64,000 bases of DNA from Lolium rigidum (GCF_022539505.1 NC_061510.1:94256292-94320291); one strand, 5' to 3'. Numbered from the stretch's first letter, positions 23,240 to 33,890 are shown. The notes: generated from the sequence alone by a model not told the origin. A program made the numbers and translations.

Positions 23240-24283
23240 TTCGCTCTAAAGAAAGTTTGTGCAAACCCTACTCCCCTCCGCCGCTGCCGAGAAACTGCGC
23301 GGCCGCCCCGTATTAAAAGGGGCCACGGATGGGAGTTCTGTTTCCAAACACTACTCCCCTTCGCCGCTCCGCCGCCTCACTCCGCCAGCTCCCACGAGAA
23401 ATTCTCGCGTCGCCAGCGCCGCATCGCCGCCTGTCGAGCTCCGCATGGCTAGCCGGTGAAGCTCCGCTAGGGGAGGAGGTAGTTTGGGCGGCGGGGACTC
23501 GCCGCCGCGCCCCCCGTTTTCCGCACGGAGGAGGAGCGACGCAAATGGGTCCACTCGGAGGGCGCGTGCAAGCGCAGCGCCCGCCGGTGGACCAACTGGG
23601 GGCTCACGCCCCCTGGGAAGCTTGCGCGGTACGCGAACGGAGGTGAGGGGTCGTCCTCCTGCGGTTCGCGCCGCCCCCTCGCCCTCCGGTGTACGATAGC
23701 TCGTCCGAGGAGGAGGACGCTGCGCCGGCGAGGACGCTCCTGTCCGCCGGTGACTACGTCTACGACGACGAGGAGGAGGGGGCTATCGTCGCGCAGTTGG
23801 CGGCCGTGTCCGACGTGGAGGCGCGAGCACGCTGGCGTCGGGAGGAGGCCGTTGCTGTCCGCCAGGTCCGCATTTTTTATACGAGGCGCCGCGCCGGGAG
23901 GAACGCGTCCGCCGCGTGAAGCTGGAGATGGTCGAGCTCGACGCGGAGTAGGAGCTCCACATGTCCGCCGCCTCGCCTTCCTCCGCCGCCGCGCGTAGAG
24001 GCCGCCGGGGCCGAATTTTTGCAAAATTAGCTCGCGCTGCTGTGCATACTAGTTAATTTAGGTTATTAGTTCGAATTATGTAAAGTTTGTTGCGGAATCG
24101 GAGCAATAACTATCGTCTATATGTGTTCATCGATGAATTCTCCCGCGAGAATTTTAATTTCGTGTTTTCAGTTCCTATTTTACGGTTTTTGTTCTGCGCG
24201 ACTGCCAAAATCGAACGAACTAATATGTTCGGGAGATTGAATTGCATTTTTTCGGTTTCCACTTTTTCGGTTATTACTAGAGA
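23240..24283 (+). mobile_element. PIF/Harbinger-type element with captured GC-rich gene fragment
   Basis: The right terminus ACTAGAGATGCTC followed by TTA (about 24270-24286) is the inverse of the GAGCATCTCTA ends seen elsewhere in the window. The left part shares GGCCGCCCCGTATTAAAA, GGGCCACGGA and GTTTCCAAAC..CTACTCCCC with 51000-51056, so both belong to one family. Inside, an open frame (about 23689-23918) encodes an acidic patch DSSSEEED and the run DDEEEGAIVAQLAAVSDVEA; upstream frames carry EGRVQAQRPPVDQLGAH-type sequence with frameshifts. It looks like a decayed captured exon. The left terminus is not firmly located. Confidence 0.5.
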
Positions 24284-24810
24284 TGCTCTTAAACCCTACT
24301 TGGCGTTTTAGCGTGATTTAGTGAGTTATTGGTGGGAGATTCTATTTAGCGTTAAAACGGCATATCTTTAGCAGGAGTATTGTGAATCCGCTATAGTGTA
24401 TTCTATAGCAAAGATATAGTGCGATATTTAAAACTTTGAGAGCACCACAAAAAAAAAAGGAAGTCATCCCTTGTTATCACAACCATTTGCCAAGAACACG
24501 ATGCAAAAAAAAAAAAAATGCTGATCGCCCGGCTCACAGTGGTCATGTGCATTTGTGCAAGGTTTTGACATAAACATCGCAACACAAACTGCTAGCACCA
24601 TGAAAAGTCATCTTCTCTTCCTAAAGATAAAAGAACTTAATTACTTTGATAATACTACTAGTAACTAAGAAAATTTTAGAGCAGTTGGAAAAAGTTTAGG
24701 GTAGATTTACCTCTCGTTCTCGGAAATAAAGAGTTCTACTGCTCGCATAAACCGTTCAGGCGAAAATTTTAACGTCACTAATTTGCAGTCAACCCATGGC
24801 CTCTATGTGC
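24284..24810. other. upstream region of the GDSL gene
   Basis: AT-rich with several A runs. No gene or transposon end recognised. Confidence 0.4.
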
Positions 24811-24820
24811 ATAAATATCG
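24811..24820 (+). promoter_or_regulatory. candidate TATA box of the GDSL gene
   Basis: ATAAATATCG lies 78-87 bp before the ATG at 24898, a plausible distance for a short 5' leader. It is supported only by sequence and position. Confidence 0.35.
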
Positions 24821-24897
24821 CCTCAGTGCCAATGGAGGAGCAAACAGAGTCAGCGTGCGTGTACACAATCTGAACCCCATTGGCCATTACGAGCACA

Positions 24898-27800
24898 ATG
24901 AAGCTGCTCAGTATCCTCTCGCTTCTCCTCCTCGCATCCGTGCAACCCGCTATCTCTTCCCTCCGGCGATACGATGCCATCTTCAATTTCGGTGACTCCT
25001 TCTCCGACACCGGAAATAACATTGTTGTATTTGCGGAGAACTCGCTTCCAAACCCAGCGGCGCAGCCTCCCTACGGCATCACCTTCTTCGGCCGCCCCAC
25101 GGGCCGCAACTCGAATGGCCGCCTCATCATCGACTTCGTCGGTAAGCACTCCTCATTCTTACACTTCTACACACGCTCCTGTTGATAGCAAAGATGAATG
25201 TCTAGCTAGTACTGATTTGTGCTTTGTCGGCCGTTATGCAGCGAAGAGGCTACGCTTGCCGCTCGTCCCGCCATTCCTGTCGCACAACGGCAGCTTCAGC
25301 CAAGGCGCTAACTTCGCAGTCTCGGGCGCCACCGCTCTCAACATCAGTTTCTTTAAAGATATACCAATTGCAAGCCAGATTGCTCTGAACACCACCTCGA
25401 GCGTGCAGCTGCAGTGGTTCGAGTCGCTCAAGCCTTCGCTGTGCAGCCCTGCCCCAGGTAAAACAGTTAAATACGCTTGTTGAACGCTGGAATCGTCGAT
25501 GACACAAATGGAATAACCCGAAAGTCGCAACACTATTGCCCTTGTCTAGTCTTTTGAACCCGGGTCTGGTTTTGGTTTTATCTTAGCTTGGCGAAGTTGT
25601 GTAGACTTCTAGGATCGAGAGGACTAACCTGAGCTACCATGGAAGCTTGTCCTCCACACAGACACAGCAGCCACGCACTAGTTCTTATCTCCCCTCTGCT
25701 GTGTTGCTCCTCAAGTAAGTTATGACCAGATGGGCCTTCTTGGGCTGCACACGTGCCCTGTAGGTATCCATGCCGCACCATTTAAGAACTATTATTATGG
25801 TCTCGATGACTTTATTAATTTTAAACTGGACACTATGTGCCTTTCGTCTAAAAGAGAAAACTGTAGATGAGAAACTTAGAATATTTGGTGAACATAGAAA
25901 AATATAAAAGAGAAATTATCTTTTATGATAGTCTATATGAGAATACATGAGGCAATTTGAGTATGACGTTTTGGCTCCTTGGATCCTATGAGCCTATTTT
26001 TTCAAAAAAATTTGATATTTATAGGTTTAGAATTATTATGAATTTTTCCTTGGATAAATACAAATGTGTTCCAGATGTCTGAAGTTTTCTTCAGCAGTAC
26101 ATTGTATTTTCGGATATTGGAAAGGAACAAAATTGTGGCTTAAAAATGAAAAAAGATCCAGTTGTTACCCACATTTTGTCTTCTTTATGTAGCTCACACG
26201 TGATAAGATATGTGGATAAATGTTAGTCTACTGCTTCAGTACAGGTGTACAACCCTCCTTCCCTCAAACTCAAATACATCCAATACTGATATCGCTTTGT
26301 ATTCTTTGTAATTTAGCTTATGAAGGGGCTAAGGAATGATCTCAAGCCTTGATTATTTTGAGTTTGAGTTTGAGAGGAGGGGATTCTGCTGAGCTTCAGT
26401 TAGTTAATACGGAGTACATATATAGGTACTGTACATCTATGCTTGCTCATGTATAACCCCTCCCCTCAAACTTAGTTTAGACTCTTGGGTAATTAGCCAG
26501 TTAATTTAATTTTAGCCCTCCTAAGCCCATATCTAAACCCAACATATCCACATATATGTATACCGTATAACGCATGAAGAGCTGCCACGATCTCATCTCT
26601 ATATATCCGTCGCCGGCGATTGTGTTCGTCAGCCTGTTGATCCGACATCAAGGCCAACCGCTCCTCCTCATCACCAGCTTCGGCAAAGGCAATCGCCCGA
26701 ACGCCGGTCACTGCCGTCACCACCAAAGTAGAGTTTCATTTTTTCAACGGCTATGGCAGAAGCAGCGCCGGACATGGCCGGGGGACATTTGCAGGCATGT
26801 CCGGAACCGACGCAAGCCGGTGTCTGGGAGCTAGACTGGCTGGCCGAACACCGTGTCGCCCCGCTGCTGGCCTGACTACACGCCGCTGCCACCCTTTTTG
26901 GCACGCACCTACGAGACCTTGCCTAGGCTCGTGCCGCCTGCACCACCTCACAGTGCCTCACGGCCAGAAAGCATTGCCTTGTGTCGTGGCTTCCATCTGC
27001 CGGCCATGGCCACCACCGCCTCGCAAACAATAATCCTACACCTACGGAAAACATTCTACGTAATAACCTTACGGGCTGACATGGCGGATTGTGTTTGGTC
27101 CTGATTGTGTTTCTGCCTTAAACTGTGGAGCATGTTCTCATCTGCTGAGCCACGGGTGGTTGTCCGTAATGCTGTGTTTGGATGCATAGAAAGTTGGCAT
27201 GGAATTGAATTGGACTAAGATTCCAAATCCGAGATGGAAAGTAATTGGCTTCTAATTCGATTCTATTGTTTGGATGTGTTTGGAATTTGATGTTGAAATC
27301 AAATGGTGTAACCAATTCTAAATCCTGTTTGGATGTACAAAGTATGGAATTTCATATTTTGTTGAATTTGCACAATTTTAAACATAAAAATAAACCATGT
27401 ATTTCCTGTTCAATCTCAGGGCTCGCCGTAGCAGGGCTCGCCGGAGCAGGCCCTGATGAGGGGCTCGGCGGAGGGGAGAAGGGCGCCGGGGCGAGTCGGG
27501 AGTCGGCAGCGTGCGCAGGGCATGCGGCGGCGTGCGCAAGGGCGAGTCGGCGGCGGCCGCGAGGAGGAGATGCGAGGAGCCGGAGGGAGAAGGGCGCCGG
27601 GCGAGTCGGTGGCGGGCGCGAGTAGGGAGTCGGCGGCGTGCGCAGGGCATGCGGCGGCGTGCGCAGGGGTGAGTCCGCGGCGGCCGGGAGGAAGGAGACG
27701 GGGGGGGGCCGGGGGGAGGCGGGGCAGGGTCGAATCGGCGGAGACGGGAGGGAGGCGGCGGCGGGCGCGAGGTGGCCGGGAGGGAGGCCAGAGAGAGGCG

Positions 27801-30559
27801 GCGGCGGACGCAAGGTGGCCGGGAGGGAGGCCGGAGAGAGGCGGCGGCAGGCGCGAGGACGACGGGAGGGAGGCGGGGCGGGGCAGTCGTGCGGGGGGAA
27901 GACGGGCGAAGCAGCTTTCCGAGCCTTTCCGAGGGTGAGACCTCGGAAAGTTGGGCCTCTCTATTTGCACGGGAGGTGGGGGGCTCGGAATTTAGCCCAC
28001 TTTCCACATAGCAATTCCGAGTCCAGTCCAAACGGCAGAATTTGCAGAATTGGGCCAAATTCCAATTCCACACCCACTTTCTATGCATCCAAACACAGCA
28101 TAAGAATATTTTGTAGGAAAACATCCGTAGATGTAGCATTGCTCCCTGGATTGTGTTTGGTCCTGATTGTGTTTCTGGTGAGCTGACAACGGCATACATA
28201 CATAGTACTCCTACTTAGTTGGGCCGCATGTGTTTTATAATGGGTTACCTATACCTCTTTAGTTTTTTAAAAGACCATCATGCACTTAATTATTATAAGG
28301 TATCAAGCGATTTCGGCCTTTTTGTGTTTGAGTTTGTCTGAATTTGGGAGGAGGGGTTATACTTGAGAAAACGTATTCTTTCAAAAGTTTTAAGTTCTTA
28401 AAAATATTTTTTTGAACATATAAAAAATGTGCTCGAGGTGGCTCGAAATCCAAACCGGATGTACTCAATTCATCTGCTTGAAATAGTTTAAAAGCAACTT
28501 CTTATTTATGTCCTAGAGAAACATAGCAGCTGATGCACAGTTAAATGGGGAGAATCGAATCCCATACTTGACTTTGAGGAGTCACCGTATTGCATTAGAC
28601 CTCTCCTCGTACAATATGTAACAATCATATCTTAGAGCATGTCTAGCAGGCCCCTTATATTTCTGCCCCGTATCTCGCCGCTTTTTCGCCCCGTATCGAA
28701 AAGTTGCTAACGGAAGAGCCATTCCGTCTAGCAGACCCCGTATTTCGCCCCGTATTTTCAAAAATAAAAACCCCGGGAAGTTCAATTTCATTGATCATAC
28801 TACGGATCATACATACGGATCAACGATTCCTACTCGGGGAGGTCGACTAGGTACGAGTCCGCCTCCACCTCCGCCTCCCGCAACTCCGCCTCCTTCGCGG
28901 CGGCGATGGCCGCCGCCACCTCTTCCTCCTCCGCCCTCTTCCTCTTGGCGTCGTCCTTGAGGAACTGTCGTAGCTCCTTCAACAAGTCGGGGGCCTCCTC
29001 CTCATCGCCGGCGAGCGGAGCTCCTCCAGCGCTGGTGCTCCCGCTGCTCCAAGCCTCCTTCGCCCAGCGGCGGCGCTCCCAGTCGGCGCGCCACTCTTCG
29101 AACTTGGGCCCGCTCATCGGCTTCATCGGCGGATCCTCGTTGTACCAGCGCCCGCCCGCCGCGAAGTTAACGAGCTTCGGCGGGACGTACGCGGCGCCGG
29201 CGTACTCGCAGGCCAAACGCCGGCTCCCGGCGGCGGATCTCTTGCATTGGCGCCGCCACGCATCCTCCACGTTGTCCGGCGAGCGGGATCGCTTCGATCC
29301 ACTCGCCGGCGAGGCGGCATCGCGGCGGCGGGCGTCCATGCCGGATCTGGGGTGGAATGCGGCGCGGGGGAGCGACTAATTGCTCGCCGGAGCAGGAGGA
29401 GGAGGCGGCGGCGCACGGCGGAGCTAGGGTTGCGAGTGTCACTCGCACCTGCGCCCAGTATAAGTACGGGGCGACGGGGCCGATTTCCTGGGCTCCGTAT
29501 TCCGCCGAAACGGGCCGGCCCGAATACGGGGCCTGCTAGACGCCCAAAATCGCGCCTGCCCCGTATCCCGCCGGAATTTTACGGGGTGGACGGGTTATAC
29601 GGGGCCTGTTAGACATGCTCTTAGTAAGGTTTTCCTTTATACATCTGCACCCTATCTTGCAGAGTGCCCACCAACGTTTTTCCACAAGTCACTTTTTTTC
29701 GTGGGAGAATTTGGCTTCAATGATTACAGCTTCTCGCTTCTGGGAAAGACCATGCCACAAGTTAGATCCAGCGTCCCAGACGTAGTCAGATCCATCACCG
29801 AGGCCACCGAGGTATAATCAATGGTGGAAGTTGCAGGTTATCTGAAGTTGAAAGTCAATTCATGAGTCGTGACCACAATATATGACTGCAAATTTGAACA
29901 GGGACTAATTGAACATGGGGCGAAGACCTTGATTGTGCCCGGGATCCCCCCACTGGGCTGCTCACCAGCCAATTTAGAGTTGTTCCGTAGTGACGACCCG
30001 GCGGGCTACGAGCCTCGTACCGGGTGCCTGAAAGAGTTCAATGAGCTAGCCGTGCATCACAACTCGCTGCTCCAAGAGGCCCTAGAGAACGTCCAGACGA
30101 ATTACCCAAATGCTCTGGTAATCTACGCTGATTTCTTCACTCCAATCATCAAAATGGTGGAGTCTCCCTGGAAATTCGGTCAGTAGCACTCTACCTATAA
30201 GCTCATCTTTTGTCATTCTATTTGTCTCTGTTCTAGCTATTGCCTTGTGGTGCAGATATGGCATCGCCTGCTCTTGCTTCTGACATGATGTGGTTTCGAC
30301 AATTCTAGGGCTTACCACCGACGTTCTGAAGTGTTGTTGCGGTGGAGGTGGAGAGTACAACTTCAACATGAGTGCCGGCTGTGGCATGCCTGGTGCGACG
30401 GTGTGCCAGGACCCATCTGAGTATTTGTTTTGGGACGGACACTTCACGGAGGCAACCTACCGCTACATTGCCAGACGCTGGCTACGAAAATTAAGCATGC
30501 ACAATCACTTGATGGGGGCGACGTACAACTACTTTGCCATTGACATGGACTCGGCGTAA
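24898..30559 (+). CDS. GDSL esterase/lipase, five exons, 378 aa
   Basis: Exons: 24898-25141, 25242-25457, 29663-29811, 29902-30178, 30309-30559; all introns are GT-AG and the joined frame is open to the TAA at 30557. The predicted protein starts with a secretion signal (residues 1-21, LLSILSLLLLASVQ), then block I FGDSFSDTGN with nucleophile Ser34, the ANFAVSGATALN region (block II, Gly110), block III GEFGFND with Asn173, and the C-terminal CCCGGGG and WDGHFTEATYRYIA segments (block V, Asp338 and His340). Length and exon pattern match grass GDSL lipases, secreted enzymes that hydrolyse ester bonds in lipids or cuticle/cell-wall acyl groups. The oddities are a 4.2-kb intron 2 filled with transposons, and block V with Asp-x-His instead of the usual Asp-x-x-His through loss of one codon, which may reduce or abolish catalysis. 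Substrate is unknown. Confidence 0.9.
25458..27166 (+). other. GDSL intron 2, first part
   Basis: Non-coding. It holds AT-rich DNA, two related CCCTCAAACT..-type words in opposite orientation (26260 and 26465 areas), and a GC-richer patch at 26560-27030 with short open readings on both strands that I cannot assign. Confidence 0.5.
27170..28100. mobile_element. PIF/Harbinger-type non-autonomous element, TSD TAA, GC-rich cargo
   Basis: It begins TGCTGTGTTTGGATGCATAG and ends with the exact inverse CTATGCATCCAAACACAGCA, flanked by TAA at 27167-27169 and 28101-28103. Between AT-rich shoulders lies a very GC-rich block (about 27415-27960) built of imperfect repeats such as GTGCGCAGGGCATGCGGCGG. 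The long open frames in this block on both strands (up to 273 codons on the minus strand) are low-complexity Arg/Pro or Gly/Arg runs and are not genes. It is located in intron 2 of the GDSL gene. Confidence 0.8.
28635..29620. mobile_element. PIF/Harbinger-type element, TSD TTA, carrying a captured ORF
   Basis: The ends GAGCATGTCTAGCAGGCCCC and GGGGCCTGTTAGACATGCTC are inverse to each other with one mismatch, flanked by TTA at 28632-28634 and 29621-29623. The inside repeats CCCCGTATTTCGCCCCGTAT-like words near both ends. It carries no transposase but holds a 169-codon ORF on the minus strand. It sits 42 bp upstream of exon 3 of the GDSL gene. Confidence 0.9.
28830..29339 (-). CDS. 169-aa ORF inside the Harbinger-type element (captured or accessory protein)
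   Basis: Uninterrupted from an ATG at 29339 to a stop at 28830. The N-terminal part is basic (GSKRSRSPDNVEDAWRR), the middle has KLVNFAAGGRWYNEDPPMKP and WRADWERRRWAKEAW, and the C-terminal third is a charged helix (LLKELRQFLKDDAKRKRAEE), likely coiled coil. Frame, composition and lack of low-complexity runs look like a real protein once. I recognise no catalytic domain. Similar ORFs ride in grass PIF/Harbinger MITEs, so it is either a transposon accessory protein piece or a captured host exon. It lies antisense within the GDSL intron. Confidence 0.45.
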   Translation of the reverse strand: MDARRRDAASPASGSKRSRSPDNVEDAWRRQCKRSAAGSRRLACEYAGAAYVPPKLVNFAAGGRWYNEDPPMKPMSGPKFEEWRADWERRRWAKEAWSSGSTSAGGAPLAGDEEEAPDLLKELRQFLKDDAKRKRAEEEEVAAAIAAAKEAELREAEVEADSYLVDLPE

Positions 30560-30603
30560 ACGAGATCGGATCCAAGCTGGTATCTGTATAAAAAGTTATC
30601 ATA

Positions 30604-30609
30604 AATAAA
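30604..30609 (+). terminator. polyadenylation signal AATAAA of the GDSL gene
   Basis: AATAAA lies 45 bp after the stop codon at 30557-30559, in an AT-rich 3' region. Confidence 0.45.
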
Positions 30610-31316
30610 ATGGGATGCATCATCCATGCATGGATTTTCAATCATCTATTTCAACACTTTGTATTGAGTACCTTTTTATTTTCAACGAGCACTTCATAAT
30701 GAAGTGACCGATGTATGCGTACCTTATCAAGTGACCAACTATATGCAATTGCATTAATTCGCTATCTTTTTTTTGACGTAAATTCGCTACCTTTCTTTCA
30801 GATACTGAGCTAGATTTTATGTTGAATTTGGCATGTTCTGGTGTATACGGAGTTCTACTTTTGGAGTAGGACACCTTGTACCTAGGCTGAAATTAAGAAA
30901 GAAAAAGAAGCACTGGATGATCCCCCGTACAGGAGGCTGTTCTAACTGAAGAAACTGACACCGGGACATCTCTTCGTGTTTGATCTGAAGTAGGCGAAGG
31001 GTTGGTGCGCTGGTGAACACACAAGAATTTAATTGCTGCACCTACCCAGCGTGGTGACGTCATGTTTGTGGGGCCCTATTTCTCTGTACTCTAGGTACGA
31101 CAGCTGAAATACAATTTCGTGTACACAAACACAGAGTACCTACACGGAAGTGTACATGTAATGAACGGCTCCGGATGTAAAATCTAAGGTGAGATACGCA
31201 GGGGGTGCGTTAGCAGGTTCTCCACTGCAATTTCCGTATATCATTCCTCTACATAAGTAGGATCCACACAGCCACAACCAACAAGACAAAACACAAAAAA
31301 TACGAAGTACAAGGGA
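30610..31316. other. 3' flank of the GDSL gene, nothing identified
   Basis: Intergenic DNA ending at the CACTA insertion point. Short open readings only. Confidence 0.5.
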
Positions 31317-31374
31317 CACTGGTGGAAAAACAGGCTTCGGGTGAGCCCCATAAGTCGCGATGCTGCAGGAACCG

Positions 31375-31555
31375 CGACTAATGGTACCTTTAGTCGCGGT
31401 TCGGGAGGTGAACCGCGACCAAAGGCCTGGGCCCGTGGCGCTCGGTGGCCAGCCGGTGCACGTGGGGGCTGAGTCGCGGCTGGCCGAGCCAACCGCGACT
31501 AAAGGTGCTCGAAGGCCTTTAGTCGCGGTTGGCTGAGCCAACCGGGACTAAAGCC
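31375..31555. repeat. left subterminal inverted repeats of the CACTA element
   Basis: Alternating AACCGCGACTAA and TTTAGTCGCGGTT words form hairpins, for example GGCCTTTAGTCGCGGTTGGC followed by CCAACCGGGACTAAAGCCCC. Confidence 0.85.
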
Positions 31556-32083
31556 CCTCCCCTATATATACCCACCCAGCAGCCAACACTTAGCCATTTG
31601 GTGCCATTCTCTTCACAAGCTTTACAACTGGGTGTTAGGTTTGCTTTTGGTTCCTCTTATGCACATAAGGTGTTTGATGAAATGCCCCAAGAGCATGAAA
31701 CAAACATGATATGAAGTGTTGGAGCCACACTTGAGCTTTCTCATTTATTTTTTCCTCCTCGATCCAAAGCGCCACATTGTTCTTTCAGGGAAAAGAAACA
31801 TCGTGGGAGTGGAGGACAAGACAGACATGTCAGAAGATTATAATATGTTTGCTGAAATTCCGCCCTTCAAAGTGAACACCGACCCAAGCATTAAGTTAAA
31901 TGATGAGGATGCTCCATGGATACGGCACAATCGTAAGCAAGCAGTGGACACAAGGGAAGAAATGATGTGTAATAATTTATTGTACCAAACTTTGTTGAAT
32001 GAATCATGTGAATTATATTACCCGTGATGTGTTTGGTGTCCATTTTCGAATGATTCAATTGACTCGAGATAGCACTGATGATA

Positions 32084-32231
32084 CATGAAATTTGGAGTGA
32101 CTAAGTCATACTCCCGCATACATGAAATTTGGAGTGACTAAGTCATACTCCTGCATATAGGAAATTTGGAGTGACTAAGTCATACTCCCGCATACATGAA
32201 ATTTGGAGTGATTTAGTCATACTCCCGCCTA
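32084..32231 (+). repeat. 37-bp tandem repeat, 4 copies
   Basis: CATGAAATTTGGAGTGACTA with AGTCATACTCCCGCATA recurs at 32084, 32121, 32158 and 32195, a constant 37-bp step with few differences. Confidence 0.95.
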
Positions 32232-32258
32232 GGCGTATAATATGCATACTCGTAGTCT

Positions 32259-32766
32259 TCATAGCCGCCGCCGTTGTACCGGGTAGTCGTCGCCTTCTAA
32301 GTTGCCGGCGGCGTCGCCGCTGTCGTCGGGCGGCGCTCGTGGCTCGAACCGAGGGTAGCGCAGGCGGGGGATATCGCCGGCCGTGATGTAGTCCATGACG
32401 CTCGCTGCAGTCCGGCCGCACCACCATAGCCGACGGCCGGCCTCGTGGAAGTTTCCGGGAGGCGGACCGTCCTCCTCATACCCGGCGAGCGCCCTCTCAC
32501 GCCGATTGATGAAGAAGGCGTCCCAAGTATGCCGGTTATCGGGATGCCGGCGGGATTCATCCGCTGCTCCGGCGTGAGGTCGAGGTAGTAGTGGTTCGTG
32601 ATGGCCGCCCGCGCGCGCAGTACCTCGAGGGACGGGAGGGACCGGCACGCCGCCGGCGCTTAGGCTCCAGGCCGGCAGGGACGCGGTAGCCCGGAGGGCA
32701 AGGGTAGTTCGAGGCGCAAAGCTCCTCCACCTGCCGGTAGGTTAGAGTGGGTGCGGTGGAAGCCAT
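32259..32766 (-). pseudogene. frameshifted ORF carried in the CACTA element, unknown function
   Basis: Starting from an ATG at 32766 the minus strand reads MASTAPTLTYRQVEELCASN, PCPPGYRVPAGLEPKRRRR, then shifts frame and continues with TWDAFFINRRERALAGYEED, AGRRLWWCGRTAASVMDYI and DIPRLRYPRFEPRAPPDDS. The pieces together would make a protein of about 170 residues. At least one frame change near 32560-32640 breaks it. I do not know the family. The 37-bp tandem repeat lies just beyond its 3' end. Confidence 0.45.
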
Positions 32767-32829
32767 GAGAGAGTGATGAGAGATTGTAGAGATGTGATGC
32801 TGGCCAAGCCGGGCTACCTATATGTAGTG

Positions 32830-33060
32830 ACAAATGGCGGGAAAAATGGGAGCGGGAAGACATGAGGCGGGAAGAAAGAGGCGGGGAGGAAGTGGCGGGA
32901 AGAAATTGGCGGGAAAAAATTGGCGGGAAGAAAGAGGCCGGAAGAAATTGGCGGGAAACAATTGGCGGGAAGAAAGAGGCGGGAAGACAGGGAAGAAATG
33001 GCGGGAAGACGAGGAGGGAAGAGGGGTCTACGGAAAGAGGCGGGAAGAGGGGGCCAACGA
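32830..33060 (+). repeat. GA-rich short tandem repeats (GGCGGGAAGAAA units)
   Basis: Repeated GGCGGGAAGAAA / TTGGCGGGAAAA words. The Lys/Gly/Glu-rich open readings here are artefacts of the repeat. Confidence 0.85.
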
Positions 33061-33062
33061 AC

Positions 33063-33700
33063 TTTTGAATTGAATTAATTTTATTTTTATGAATTTTTGA
33101 TAATTTGTATTTTTAAGATTTTGAATTGAATTAGTTTTATTTTTCTGAATTTTTTGATATATTATATGTATTTTTAAGATTTTGAATTGAATTAGTTTTA
33201 TTTTTCTGAATTTTTTGATATATTATATGTATTTTTTTATTTTTATGAATTTTTTGATAATTTGTATTTTTAAAATTTTGAATTGAATTAGTTTTATTTT
33301 TCTGAATTTTTTGATATATTATTTGTATTTTTAAGATTTTGAATTGAATTAGTTTTATTTTTCTGAATTTTTTGATATATTATTTGTATTTTTAAGATTT
33401 TGAAATGAATTAGTTTTATTTTTCTGAATTTATTGATGTATTATTTGTATTTTAAGATTTTGAAATGAATTAGTTTTATTTTTCTGAATTTTTTGATATA
33501 TTATTGGTATTTTTAAGATTTTGAATTGAATTAGTTTTATTTTCTGAATTTTTGATATATTATTTGTATTTTTAAGATTTTTAAATGAACAATTTTTATT
33601 TTTCTTTACTTTTTGATATATTATTTGTATTTTTCAGATTTTGAAATGAATTAGTTTTATTTTTCTGATTTTATTGATATATTATATGTACTTTTCACAT
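33063..33700 (+). repeat. about 60-bp AT-rich tandem array, roughly ten units
   Basis: The unit contains TTTTGAATTGAATTAGTTTT then ATTTTTCTGAATTTTTTGAT and ATATTATTTGTATTTTTAAG. Steps vary from about 58 to 61 bp. Confidence 0.9.
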
Positions 33701-33727
33701 TTCGAAAAAGAGAAGAAATTCGAAAAA

Positions 33728-33890
33728 TACCTTTAGTCGCGGTTGGCCTAGCCAACCGCGACTAAAGGGTATTTTCCGCGGGAAACTTAAACCCGGCGAA
33801 AATACCCTTTAGTCGCGGTTGGGCAGAGCCAACCGCGACTAAAGGTACCCTTTAGTCGCGGTTGGGCTCCCCAACCGCGACTAAAGGTCG
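33728..33890. repeat. internal cluster of CACTA subterminal-type inverted repeats
   Basis: Three TTTAGTCGCGGTTGG / CCAACCGCGACTAAAG hairpins, identical in type to those at the element's ends but about 2.4 kb inside. Confidence 0.85.

Noticed and set aside
23467..24024. 185-codon minus-strand ORF
   Set aside because: Antisense to a captured exon fragment in a Harbinger-type element; the acidic plus-strand frame looks more like the original coding sense.
24880..24897. Upstream start for the GDSL protein at 24880
   Set aside because: The codon there is TTG; the first ATG in frame is at 24898 and gives a clean signal peptide.
26560..27030. Host exon in the GDSL intron
   Set aside because: Short GC-richer readings on both strands, no domain, and the GDSL frame joins across it without need of it.
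27352..28199. Minus-strand open reading frames up to 273 codons
   Set aside because: They are Arg/Pro/Ser/Ala runs from a GC-rich repeat, open on both strands, bounded by transposon inverted repeats; no domain.
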